Origin: Candidatus Latescibacterota bacterium
GTDB taxonomy: Bacteria > JAAXHH01 > JABIQT01
DNA length: 5,526 bases
Direction of reading: 5' to 3'
NCBI GenBank assembly: GCA_018667995.1
Contig: JABIQT010000199.1
Coordinates: 1 to 5,526 of the forward strand
The notes below the pieces were generated by a model that saw only the letters and a program-made list of their open reading frames with translations, made no database searches and was not told the DNA's origin. The stretch's first letter is position 1. Every line of letters starts with the position of its first letter. Shown here piece after piece: positions 1-5,499 of this stretch. The position numbers were made by a program, and so were the translations under genes.

Positions 1-352
1 AGATTCCCAGGACTATCAATCCACCGAACACTATGGCAGCTGTACCGATAACCACCATTGTTGACAACCACACTACAGTTTGACCATAGAGACGAAGTGT
101 ACCCAATGTCAACTTGCCCCCGAGTAGGAATCCGACCATGATCAAGGCAAATACGGAGACGCTGGAGAACCACTGCTCGCCGAATTTAGGCAATAGATCA
201 AGAACCGAAGGACCAATGATACAGCCAAAGACCAGGAGGAGCGTCACACGGGGAAGTGTGGTCCGCCTACCGATCTCATCGGTTGCTACTCCGACGATCA
301 GAATAGCGCCGAGTGTGATGAGTGTGATTGGTAGATCGGCTGACTGGTGCAT
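1..352 (-). CDS. Cation/proton antiporter (CPA/Kef-type), N-terminal part, cut by window edge
   Basis: Reading the minus strand from the ATG at 352 gives 117 residues with no stop before the window edge, so only the N-terminus is present. It is strongly hydrophobic, with membrane segments at about residues 8-25, 34-52, 62-80 and 93-116. The stretch RTTLPRVTLLLVFGCIIGPS (30-49) matches the usual 'LP.V.GyLl.GiliGPs' signature that opens Na+/H+ and K+/H+ exchangers (Na_H_Exchanger family), which swap monovalent cations for protons across the inner membrane. The start is supported by GGAAGG (358-363 on the plus strand) five bases upstream. The ion-binding Asp residues would lie beyond the edge, so ion specificity cannot be called. 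It is divergent from the stress operon at 779. The family call is fairly sure; the subfamily is not. Confidence 0.8.
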   Translation of the reverse strand, partial: MHQSADLPITLITLGAILIVGVATDEIGRRTTLPRVTLLLVFGCIIGPSVLDLLPKFGEQWFSSVSVFALIMVGFLLGGKLTLGTLRLYGQTVVWLSTMVVIGTAAIVFGGLIVLGI

Positions 353-473
353 AGCAACCTTCCGATCGGACTTGATATTGAGGCAATAACCTTCTCTATA
401 TCCATTGGAGCTGCAAACCATGTGCCATGTCTTATGGAGCTAATCCCACGATATTCACCCCCAATAAGGGTAA

Positions 474-707
474 TTATTCGGGTGTCAGAGTTCCGTTTTG
501 ACAGAATGTCATCACGCTATTGAGGGCACAGGTTGGGTTTGACATATTGTCTCTATCAGGAAATCTGCTGAGAATCCCTCTCGCCACATTGTCAGGAAAT
601 TGACCCTTCGGCGAGCGATTACAGGCACGTTTGAGCTCGATGAAGTCGGTTGTCATCTCAACAGCCCCTGATTTGGGTACAACCGCAAAGTAGAGACGCG
701 CTGGCAT
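474..707 (-). CDS. Doubtful small hypothetical protein, 77 residues
   Basis: An ORF of 77 codons runs from the ATG at 707 to TAA at 474-476 on the minus strand. The protein is soluble-looking, with no membrane segment and no motif I recognise; it has three Cys (residues 29, 60 and 69). In favour: its codons look like those of the neighbouring genes, the frame stays open upstream to a TGA near 773, and it lies in the same direction as the antiporter. Against: the eight bases before the ATG (caacaagc) contain no ribosome binding site, and no other start codon is available in frame. It could be a real small gene, a decayed remnant, or chance in the spacer. I do not assign a function. Confidence 0.25.
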   Translation of the reverse strand: MPARLYFAVVPKSGAVEMTTDFIELKRACNRSPKGQFPDNVARGILSRFPDRDNMSNPTCALNSVMTFCQNGTLTPE

Positions 708-766
708 GCTTGTTGCATTTTGAGCTAATAGATTGTAGAAGCCACAGACGGTCCATCTGATAAAGT

Positions 767-771
767 GAGGG
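767..771 (+). promoter_or_regulatory. Ribosome binding site of the stress-protein gene
   Basis: GAGGG lies seven bases upstream of the ATG at 779, which supports that start for the universal stress protein. Confidence 0.6.
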
Positions 772-778
772 TATCATC

Positions 779-1267
779 ATGACACAGTCAACCGAGAGAG
801 CAACTACGGAGCGTATCAGTCTGAAGCATATCATTGTTCCAACTGACTTCTCACCTCTTGGTAATTACGCGATTGAGATGGCCATCGAGTATGCAAAGCG
901 CTACGATTCGGATATCCTTCTTATGCACGTCATGGCTCCATATTTTGGTGGAACGGAAGCAGATGTTATGGCTATCCCTTCCGCCTATTACAGTCGTGAC
1001 ATGATGGCTATGCTGGCTGAGCGTCTCGAGGAAATTGCGGTCACCATTCGAGAAAAAGGGGTAGATGTAGAGACGCATCTGACAATGGGGGTGCCGTTTG
1101 TTGAGGTCGTCAAACTGGCGCGGTCCAAAGATACCGATCTGATTGTTGTGTCGACACACGGCCGAACAGGCTTGAGTCATGCGTTCCTCGGCAGTACCGC
1201 GGAACGCATTGTACGTAAAGCGCCGTGCCCTGTGCTCACTGTTCGTCCACCGGAACCGGCCACCTGA
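779..1267 (+). CDS. Universal stress protein, UspA family, ATP-binding type
   Basis: This 162-residue cytosolic protein is a single Usp domain of normal length. After a polar 15-residue tail come the first beta strand and conserved Asp (HIIVPTDFS, Asp23), the helix NYAIEMAIEYAKR, and strand DILLMHV. The nucleotide-binding loop STHG-x9-GS lies at residues 125-139 and is followed by AERIVRKAPCPVLTVR. The usual G-2x-G-9x-G-S/T motif has Ser125 in place of the first Gly, a common variant; the remaining glycines (128, 138) and Ser139 are kept, so ATP binding is expected. Members form dimers and act in resistance to stress, starvation or energy change. It is the first gene of a four-gene plus-strand operon and is followed after 19 bases by a cytidylate-kinase-like gene. 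The family is certain; the stress it answers to is unknown. Confidence 0.95.
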   Translation: MTQSTERATTERISLKHIIVPTDFSPLGNYAIEMAIEYAKRYDSDILLMHVMAPYFGGTEADVMAIPSAYYSRDMMAMLAERLEEIAVTIREKGVDVETHLTMGVPFVEVVKLARSKDTDLIVVSTHGRTGLSHAFLGSTAERIVRKAPCPVLTVRPPEPAT

Positions 1268-1276
1268 CCAGCAATT

Positions 1277-1280
1277 GAGG
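1277..1280 (+). promoter_or_regulatory. Ribosome binding site fixing the start of the first kinase-like gene
   Basis: GAGG lies six bases before the ATG at 1287. It favours this start over the in-frame ATG at 1179, which would add 36 residues overlapping the end of the stress-protein gene and is unlike the family's N-terminus. Confidence 0.6.
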
Positions 1281-1286
1281 TGTACT

Positions 1287-1934
1287 ATGCTAAGGGGAGA
1301 TACGGTCAAGCAGGAAGAGCGTGTTCAAAACGTTATAACAATTTCTCGCCAATTTGGGGCTGGAGGCCACACCGTAGCAGCGCTTCTTGCCAAGAGACTC
1401 GGTGAGACGTGGCAGATCCGTGATAAGGATATCATACAGCAGTTGGCCGAGAGTGCACAGGTCAGAAGCAGAATGGTGGAAGCGCTGGACGAGCGCACCC
1501 AGTCGTGGATCCAGGAAATGGTTCGTGTTGTCCTCAAGGAGCAGGTATTGGAGCCCATGGGCTATCGCCGTCATTTGGCGATTGTACTTCTGACGATTGC
1601 ACAGCAGGGCCCCCAGATCATCGTTGGACGAGGTGCGAATTACATTCTAAAGGATGCGCTGAATGTACGCCTTGAGGCGTCCATGAAATTTCGGTCAGAG
1701 GTGATAATGCGGCGTGATGGCATCTCACAGGAAAAGGCTATTGCCCTCGCCGAAAGAGTGGATCGGGAAAGGGCCTCGTTTGCCAGGACCATGTTCAATC
1801 GTGACGTGAATGATGCGAGCGACTACGATATCGTCTTACAGACCGATACCCTTGGTTTCGCAGGGACCACAACTGTCATAGAGTCTGCCTGGACCGAAAT
1901 GAAGAAGCTGCCTCTCGTTTCCGGAGAGGATTGA
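1287..1934 (+). CDS. Cytidylate-kinase-like protein, first and most divergent of three
   Basis: This 215-residue soluble protein belongs to the cytidylate-kinase-like P-loop family (Cytidylate_kin2 type), not to housekeeping Cmk. After about 15 extra N-terminal residues it has ITISRQFGAGGHTVA (17-31) at the P-loop position, with no Walker A lysine. Then come DKDII (46-50), the strand and loop QIIVGRGANYIL (110-121), the core strand VRLEA (127-131), and a LID-like arginine-rich helix with DRERASFAR (159-167). It ends with DYDIVLQTDTLGF (179-191). It lacks the W-A-D-P and TINTG motifs shared by the two paralogues in this window, and its middle region is shorter. Family members are assumed to bind nucleotides, but CMP phosphorylation is not shown for them. 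The stop lies three bases before the next gene, so the two are surely cotranscribed. The family call is confident; the substrate is unknown. Confidence 0.85.
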   Translation: MLRGDTVKQEERVQNVITISRQFGAGGHTVAALLAKRLGETWQIRDKDIIQQLAESAQVRSRMVEALDERTQSWIQEMVRVVLKEQVLEPMGYRRHLAIVLLTIAQQGPQIIVGRGANYILKDALNVRLEASMKFRSEVIMRRDGISQEKAIALAERVDRERASFARTMFNRDVNDASDYDIVLQTDTLGFAGTTTVIESAWTEMKKLPLVSGED

Positions 1935-1937
1935 GCC

Positions 1938-2636
1938 ATGGCTGTAATCACCGTCTCTCGAGAACTGGGCAGCAACGGCAAAGCCATCGCTGCGCAAGTG
2001 GCCGAGGAACTGGGATACGTGTGTTTTGACAAGACACTAATCCTGGAACTGTCACGACAGGCCGAGGTCTCGGAATTGGAAGTGTCGCGGTACGACGAAA
2101 AGCTCGTGAACCCGATCAGACAGTGGCTTAAAGAGATGATCGTACAACCGTGGGATACACTTGTGAATCCACCGGTATCCATGAGTTTTGCCGACGCGGC
2201 AGGCCTAAGCCTGTTGATCCCAGATGAAGAGAATGCCTTGGATTCTGCAGCGTATCACGAGTTTTTGGAGAGGCTCTTGATTCGACTTTGGCGCAGAGAT
2301 AATGTGGTTATCGTGGGCCGAGGAGCTCAGCGCGTGCTGGCTGGCCGAACCCGCACGCTTCACGTCAGGATTGTCGCGTCGGAAGAGTTGCGCTCTGACC
2401 GAATAATGAAGCGTGAAAACCTCGACAGAAACGACAGTATGACATTAATTCGTCGGACGGACAATGCCAGAGCAAAGTATTTCAGTCGTCGATATCATAT
2501 GGACTGGGCGGATCCGACACTGTACAATATGACCATCAATACGGGAATGACACGAGAGGAAGAGACCTGTCGTATTATCTGCGATGCAACACGGCGCATG
2601 ATAGCGTCCGCCAGACATCACGAGGAGGAATCATGA
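1938..2636 (+). CDS. Cytidylate-kinase-like protein, second of three
   Basis: This 232-residue soluble protein opens directly with the P-loop strand: VITVSRELGSNGKAIA (3-18). Unlike its neighbours it has a Lys (15) after the last Gly, but it still lacks the GxxxxGK spacing and the Ser/Thr of Walker A. Other family marks are F-D-K (30-32), VVIVGRGAQ (123-131), VRIVA (143-147), the LID-like DNARAKYFSRRY (175-186), and the end motif DWADP with YNMTINTG (189-203). Residues of about 60-105 form an acidic, loop-rich insert where an NMP-binding region would be. It is cotranscribed with the genes on both sides: GAGAGG (1924-1929) precedes the start by eight bases, and the stop overlaps the cytochrome start as ATGA. 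It is closer to the minus-strand paralogue at 3871-4548 than to its upstream neighbour. The nucleotide substrate is unknown. Confidence 0.85.
   Translation: MAVITVSRELGSNGKAIAAQVAEELGYVCFDKTLILELSRQAEVSELEVSRYDEKLVNPIRQWLKEMIVQPWDTLVNPPVSMSFADAAGLSLLIPDEENALDSAAYHEFLERLLIRLWRRDNVVIVGRGAQRVLAGRTRTLHVRIVASEELRSDRIMKRENLDRNDSMTLIRRTDNARAKYFSRRYHMDWADPTLYNMTINTGMTREEETCRIICDATRRMIASARHHEEES
2623..2628 (+). promoter_or_regulatory. Strong ribosome binding site of the cytochrome gene
   Basis: AGGAGG, the strongest Shine-Dalgarno match in the plus-strand operon, sits four bases before the ATG at 2633, inside the end of the preceding kinase-like gene. Confidence 0.65.
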
Positions 2637-3787
2637 GCCACCGAGTTTGGAAACGATCTGTAGTTGGCGCCTTGACGTTAGGCATTCTATTTATGGTAGC
2701 AGGAGAGATCAGCGCGCAGCGAGCCAATCCTGGCGACTCGGTGCCGACCATGCGTTCTCTGATGCGTGCGCTGGCCAGCGCATTTCCCATGAGTTTGCAT
2801 CAGGAGGATTTCAGGCATCCCGCCAACCGTCGAGCGATCCTGCTGGCGCTGGAGGTGCTTCAGGAGAATTCCGAGGCACTTGAGTCTCATGGCAGTGACG
2901 ATAGCTCCAGTTTCCACTTTCTACGGAAAACGCTGGCAAGGGATACCCGCTCCGCGGCTGATAGCTACCGTGAGGGGAGGTTTGAAGTGGCCAGGGTTTT
3001 TCTCCACCAGATGACAGAAAACTGTTTTGCCTGCCATACCCGTCTGCCCGGCCAGGCCAATAAGACATTTGGTAAACAGTTCATGGAAGACATGGAACTG
3101 GAGTCGCTAACACTCGACAATCGTGCCAGAATTGAAGTAATCACAAGACGATTTGACGATGCACTCACAACCTATGAGGCCATGCTCCAGCTACCTGTCT
3201 GGGAAGAGCCCCTTCTGGGATTTGATGGTGCTTTTGAAAACTACCTTAAGGTATCCATGCGTGTCAGGAATGACTACGAGCATCCCGTAGACGTCTTGAC
3301 CTCATTTGGTGCACGAAATGACATTCCACGCTATATGACTCAGCCTGTTCGGGACTGGGTCGTTGCCCTCAATAAACTTCAAAGTACCAACTATCCCGAA
3401 GATAAGCTTGAACATGCACGGAGGCTTATTCAGGAGGGGCAGACTCGAAAGTTATTCCCGGGAGACCGGCAAGGCACTGTTCATTTTGTAGCGGCGTCCA
3501 GCGTTCTTCACCAGTTCGTGCAGTCGGCGAACGCTACGAAGGACGAATTGGCAGAAGCGTATTTCCTTCTTGGAGTAGTAGAGTCGCATATCTCCTCTAC
3601 GTCGTGGGTATCAGAGACCGAGTTCTTTCTCGAGAATTCAATCCGGCTTAACCCAACGGCAACCTTTGCGCCACGGGCCTATGCCGTGCTGGAAGAGTTC
3701 GTACTGATGCAGCACGGAGCTCTTCCAGCAATACCTCCGGAGATTCTGGATTATCTTGAAGAGCTAAAGGGTTTGATCGATAGGTAG
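2633..3787 (+). CDS. Exported monohaem c-type cytochrome with C-terminal helical repeats
   Basis: This 384-residue protein begins with a Sec signal peptide: basic RVWKR, a hydrophobic core at 9-23, and probable cleavage after ISA (28). It is therefore periplasmic, with no lipobox. One haem-binding CFACH motif lies at residues 131-135. Before it come about 100 residues of predicted helix ending in FEVARVFLHQMTENCFACHTRLPG. CXXCH at the end of a helical bundle resembles class II cytochromes (c' or c-556 type), which is my inference for the fold. If correct, Met40, Met44 or Met53 could be the distal ligand. Residues from about 165 to 380 are helical and TPR-like, for example 304-341 (AYFLLGVVE followed by FLENSIRLNP), suggesting protein binding. 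It is the last gene of the operon and overlaps its upstream neighbour by four bases. I know no named homologue; an electron-transfer or redox-sensing role is inferred. Confidence 0.8.
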   Translation: MSHRVWKRSVVGALTLGILFMVAGEISAQRANPGDSVPTMRSLMRALASAFPMSLHQEDFRHPANRRAILLALEVLQENSEALESHGSDDSSSFHFLRKTLARDTRSAADSYREGRFEVARVFLHQMTENCFACHTRLPGQANKTFGKQFMEDMELESLTLDNRARIEVITRRFDDALTTYEAMLQLPVWEEPLLGFDGAFENYLKVSMRVRNDYEHPVDVLTSFGARNDIPRYMTQPVRDWVVALNKLQSTNYPEDKLEHARRLIQEGQTRKLFPGDRQGTVHFVAASSVLHQFVQSANATKDELAEAYFLLGVVESHISSTSWVSETEFFLENSIRLNPTATFAPRAYAVLEEFVLMQHGALPAIPPEILDYLEELKGLIDR

Positions 3788-3817
3788 GACGAGCTCGAAT
3801 TGTATCGCAGGACCTGC

Positions 3818-3858
3818 ATTCAAGGGCCGATCTAGTAACACGCGATCGGCCCTTGAAT
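3818..3858. terminator. Probable bidirectional terminator between convergent operons
   Basis: ATTCAAGGGCCGATC (3818-3832) is repeated as an exact reverse complement at 3844-3858, with an 11-base loop. It forms a perfect 15-bp stem that can fold in transcripts from either strand. It lies 30 bases after the cytochrome stop and 12 bases after the minus-strand kinase stop, as expected for a shared terminator. There is only a short TTT at 3860-3862 on the plus side and no T-run on the minus side, so it may be a weak intrinsic terminator or an mRNA-stabilising 3' hairpin. Confidence 0.7.
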
Positions 3859-3870
3859 CGTTTAGGAGGG

Positions 3871-4548
3871 TTAGACGGGTACGGCCGCAAGGACCATCTC
3901 TGATGCCCTTTTGATGGAACAGAGGCCAGTATTGATGGTCAGATGATACATGGCTGGGTCGGCCCAGTTCATGCCAAAGTGCTCATGGAGGTACTCGGCA
4001 CGTGCCCTGTCTGATACCAGGATACCCTTGCGGGCTTCCTCGAGTCCGATTTTTTCACGCGCCATCACCCTCTCACAACGGATTTCCAGTGGAGCAATAA
4101 TGCGAACGTGAAGCACATCCGTTTCATTCTTGAGAATGGCCTGGCCACCACGGCCTACGATTATGGCATCTCCGCGATGATGAATCCGTCGGATCAGTTG
4201 CCTCAATACGTCGAGATACTCGATGCGATCTAGGATATGCTCTCCCTGGACCGGTGGCGTAGGCACAAGAGTCGGCATGGTCTGTGTCGGCCAGAAAACG
4301 GGCGCAGCCTCCGCACTAAAGACAGGATCCGTTCCCATAAACACATCCCGTAGCCAGTCACCGATCCCAGGTTTTCTGGGTTCGTGTTCATCAAATCTCT
4401 CCACAGCCGCCTCGGAGACCCCCAGTTCACGCGCGACGTCAATAATCAACGACTTATCGACTACGCTATAGCTGAGCTTTTCTGCCGCTTGCTTGGCGAT
4501 GGATTGACCTCCGCTCCCTTTTTCACGAGATAACGTAATTACCGACAT
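3871..4548 (-). CDS. Cytidylate-kinase-like protein, third of three
   Basis: This 225-residue soluble protein carries VITLSREKGSGGQSIA (3-18) at the P-loop, with no Walker A lysine. Next come VVDKSLI (29-35), the helix ELGVSEAAVERFDE, DAIIVGRGGQAIL (127-139), VRIIA (148-152), a LID-like DRARAEYLHEHFG (180-192), and NWADP with YHLTINTG (194-208). A Pro-rich insert at about 72-103 (PTQTMPTLVPTPPV) replaces the acidic insert of the second paralogue. The start at 4548 is chosen because AAAGGCGG (4555-4562) lies six bases upstream and the protein then begins exactly like the second paralogue. A longer in-frame start at 4629 would overlap the YwiC-like gene and add a non-family tail. It is the second gene of the minus-strand operon, 40 bases after the YwiC-like gene. 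Nucleotide binding is expected; the substrate is unknown. Confidence 0.85.
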   Translation of the reverse strand: MSVITLSREKGSGGQSIAKQAAEKLSYSVVDKSLIIDVARELGVSEAAVERFDEHEPRKPGIGDWLRDVFMGTDPVFSAEAAPVFWPTQTMPTLVPTPPVQGEHILDRIEYLDVLRQLIRRIHHRGDAIIVGRGGQAILKNETDVLHVRIIAPLEIRCERVMAREKIGLEEARKGILVSDRARAEYLHEHFGMNWADPAMYHLTINTGLCSIKRASEMVLAAVPV

Positions 4549-4554
4549 AGTACA

Positions 4555-4562
4555 CCGCCTTT
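4555..4562 (-). promoter_or_regulatory. Ribosome binding site fixing the start of the third kinase-like gene
   Basis: On the minus strand AAAGGCGG ends six bases before the ATG at 4548. It is the best ribosome binding match in the 40-base gap after the YwiC-like gene and decides this start. Confidence 0.5.
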
Positions 4563-4588
4563 CTTTGATGTTCCTCCCTACACTAAGA

Positions 4589-5455
4589 TCAAGCCAGCGA
4601 TCGGATCGCGGCCTGTGCAAAGAGGGCAAACCAGACCGAATATACGGCCTCCCTTATACCGACTTTCGCGAGTGCAGGTAGCTCTGTGGTCAGTGTCGCC
4701 CAACCGTGGAAACTCCTTACCACGACGGGAACGAATGCCAATAACAGAAATACATTGGTCCAGCTGGGTGTCCATAGAATCAGTATTGTGGCTGATAAAA
4801 GTAATACGGTGTGGTAGGCGCCGTTGATCGCACCTATCTTCAGTTTTCTCTGGCTCCCAAGTACTCCTGGCACGCGCGCACCTGTCAATAGCATATTTAC
4901 GAAGACCACGCCGCTGATGAAATAGATGACAGCGACCGCATAAATGATCCAGGCGATTGGAGATAGCTCCCTGTGAATAATCAAATGCGAGGCAGGAGCC
5001 GTGAGTGCAAGTGCCGCCACTCCCATCACTTCGCCGGTGATCGATCGATCGAAGCGCCCACGAGATCGCCGTCCGATCAGGATAGCCACCAGATAAATGG
5101 AAAACCCAATTGTTCCTATCAATATGATCTCATGGTACCCGAATATGATAATAAGTGTTGTTACGCCAATGGCGAGGGCGATAGCGTAGATTGCGAGCCA
5201 GAAGAGGTGCCCCGGACGCCTGCGTGGTTTTGACGCCAATCGAAAGGCGTTCTGCCCCATGAAGGCGCTCAAAGCCACGAGTAACAGGGCCAGGGCAGGC
5301 TGCAAAGGTATGGCGTCAGTGGCCATGAATGGAATTGATAGAGGAATGAGGAGCATAAACCAGGCTCCGTGTTCATGGGGAATGGGCGGGCGACCGATAT
5401 GCCAGTGACTTACGTGCTGAGTTCGGTCCGGTGAATCTGTTGCAAGCGTCGCCAT
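4589..5455 (-). CDS. YwiC-like integral membrane protein
   Basis: This 288-residue inner-membrane protein has about eight or nine hydrophobic segments (roughly 32-47, 51-68, 84-104, 108-127, 143-160, 168-190, 212-229, 233-247 and 268-285). The family mark is the N-terminal PHEHGAWFMLLIPL (26-39), the HEHGAW signature of YwiC-like proteins. These are named after a Bacillus subtilis gene near the nitrate respiration region and have no established biochemical role. Other conserved-looking points are RSITGE (137-142), in the loop before a membrane segment, and KVGIRE (264-269) near the end; the latter recalls the tail of UbiA-like proteins, a resemblance only. The basic loop KPRRRPGH (76-83) follows the second segment. 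The start has GGGAGG (5465-5470) nine bases upstream. It leads an operon with a cytidylate-kinase-like gene 40 bases downstream. Confidence 0.8.
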   Translation of the reverse strand: MATLATDSPDRTQHVSHWHIGRPPIPHEHGAWFMLLIPLSIPFMATDAIPLQPALALLLVALSAFMGQNAFRLASKPRRRPGHLFWLAIYAIALAIGVTTLIIIFGYHEIILIGTIGFSIYLVAILIGRRSRGRFDRSITGEVMGVAALALTAPASHLIIHRELSPIAWIIYAVAVIYFISGVVFVNMLLTGARVPGVLGSQRKLKIGAINGAYHTVLLLSATILILWTPSWTNVFLLLAFVPVVVRSFHGWATLTTELPALAKVGIREAVYSVWFALFAQAAIRSLA

Positions 5456-5464
5456 AGTATCCGA

Positions 5465-5470
5465 CCTCCC
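5465..5470 (-). promoter_or_regulatory. Ribosome binding site of the YwiC-like gene
   Basis: On the minus strand GGGAGG ends nine bases before the ATG at 5455, supporting that start. Confidence 0.6.
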
Positions 5471-5490
5471 ATTGATATAGTGCTTGTTTA

Positions 5491-5499
5491 TTTATAACA
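5491..5499 (-). promoter_or_regulatory. Possible extended -10 promoter of the minus-strand operon
   Basis: On the minus strand TGTTATAAA reads as an extended -10 (TGn before TATAAA) in a local A/T-rich patch. It would start transcription about 29 bases before the ATG at 5455, leaving room for the GGGAGG site. No good -35 is seen 17 bases upstream. An alternative pair, TTGTGT (5497-5502) with TATATC (5474-5479) at 17 bases, has good spacing but would start inside the ribosome binding site, so I favour the first. Confidence 0.35.

Larger units (their letters stand above)
353..778. other. Divergent intergenic region, 426 bases
   Basis: This spacer separates the antiporter (minus) from the universal stress protein operon (plus), so it should hold both promoters. 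I see a TTGACA at 539-544, but no convincing -10 at 16-18 bases from it in the plus direction, and no sure sigma-70 pair for either gene. A short A/T-rich patch lies at about 717-737. The only sizeable ORF is the weak minus-strand one at 474-707, listed separately. I see no tRNA, riboswitch, tandem repeat or strong hairpin. Confidence 0.5.

Noticed and set aside
114-389. 91-codon plus-strand ORF over the antiporter
   Set aside because: It lies antisense to the antiporter, has no family resemblance, and the minus strand gives a clear membrane protein.
539-567. TTGACA as a -35 for the stress operon
   Set aside because: No recognisable -10 lies 16-18 bases downstream, and the site is more than 200 bases from the gene.
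1179-1286. Longer start for the first kinase-like protein
   Set aside because: It would overlap the Usp gene by 89 bases and add an unrelated basic tail, whereas the ATG at 1287 has a GAGG six bases upstream.
851-1309. 152-codon minus-strand ORF antisense to the universal stress protein
   Set aside because: The plus strand encodes an unmistakable Usp domain; the antisense protein is rich in His, Arg and Cys without any motif and is a shadow.
1287-4548. Housekeeping cytidylate kinase (cmk) as the identity of any of the three
   Set aside because: None has the GPxGSGKGT-type P-loop of true Cmk, and there are three copies in a stress and respiration context.
4549-4629. Longer start for the third kinase-like protein
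   Set aside because: The extra 27 residues overlap the end of the YwiC-like gene and lack family similarity; the ATG at 4548 has its own ribosome binding site and aligns with the paralogue's start.
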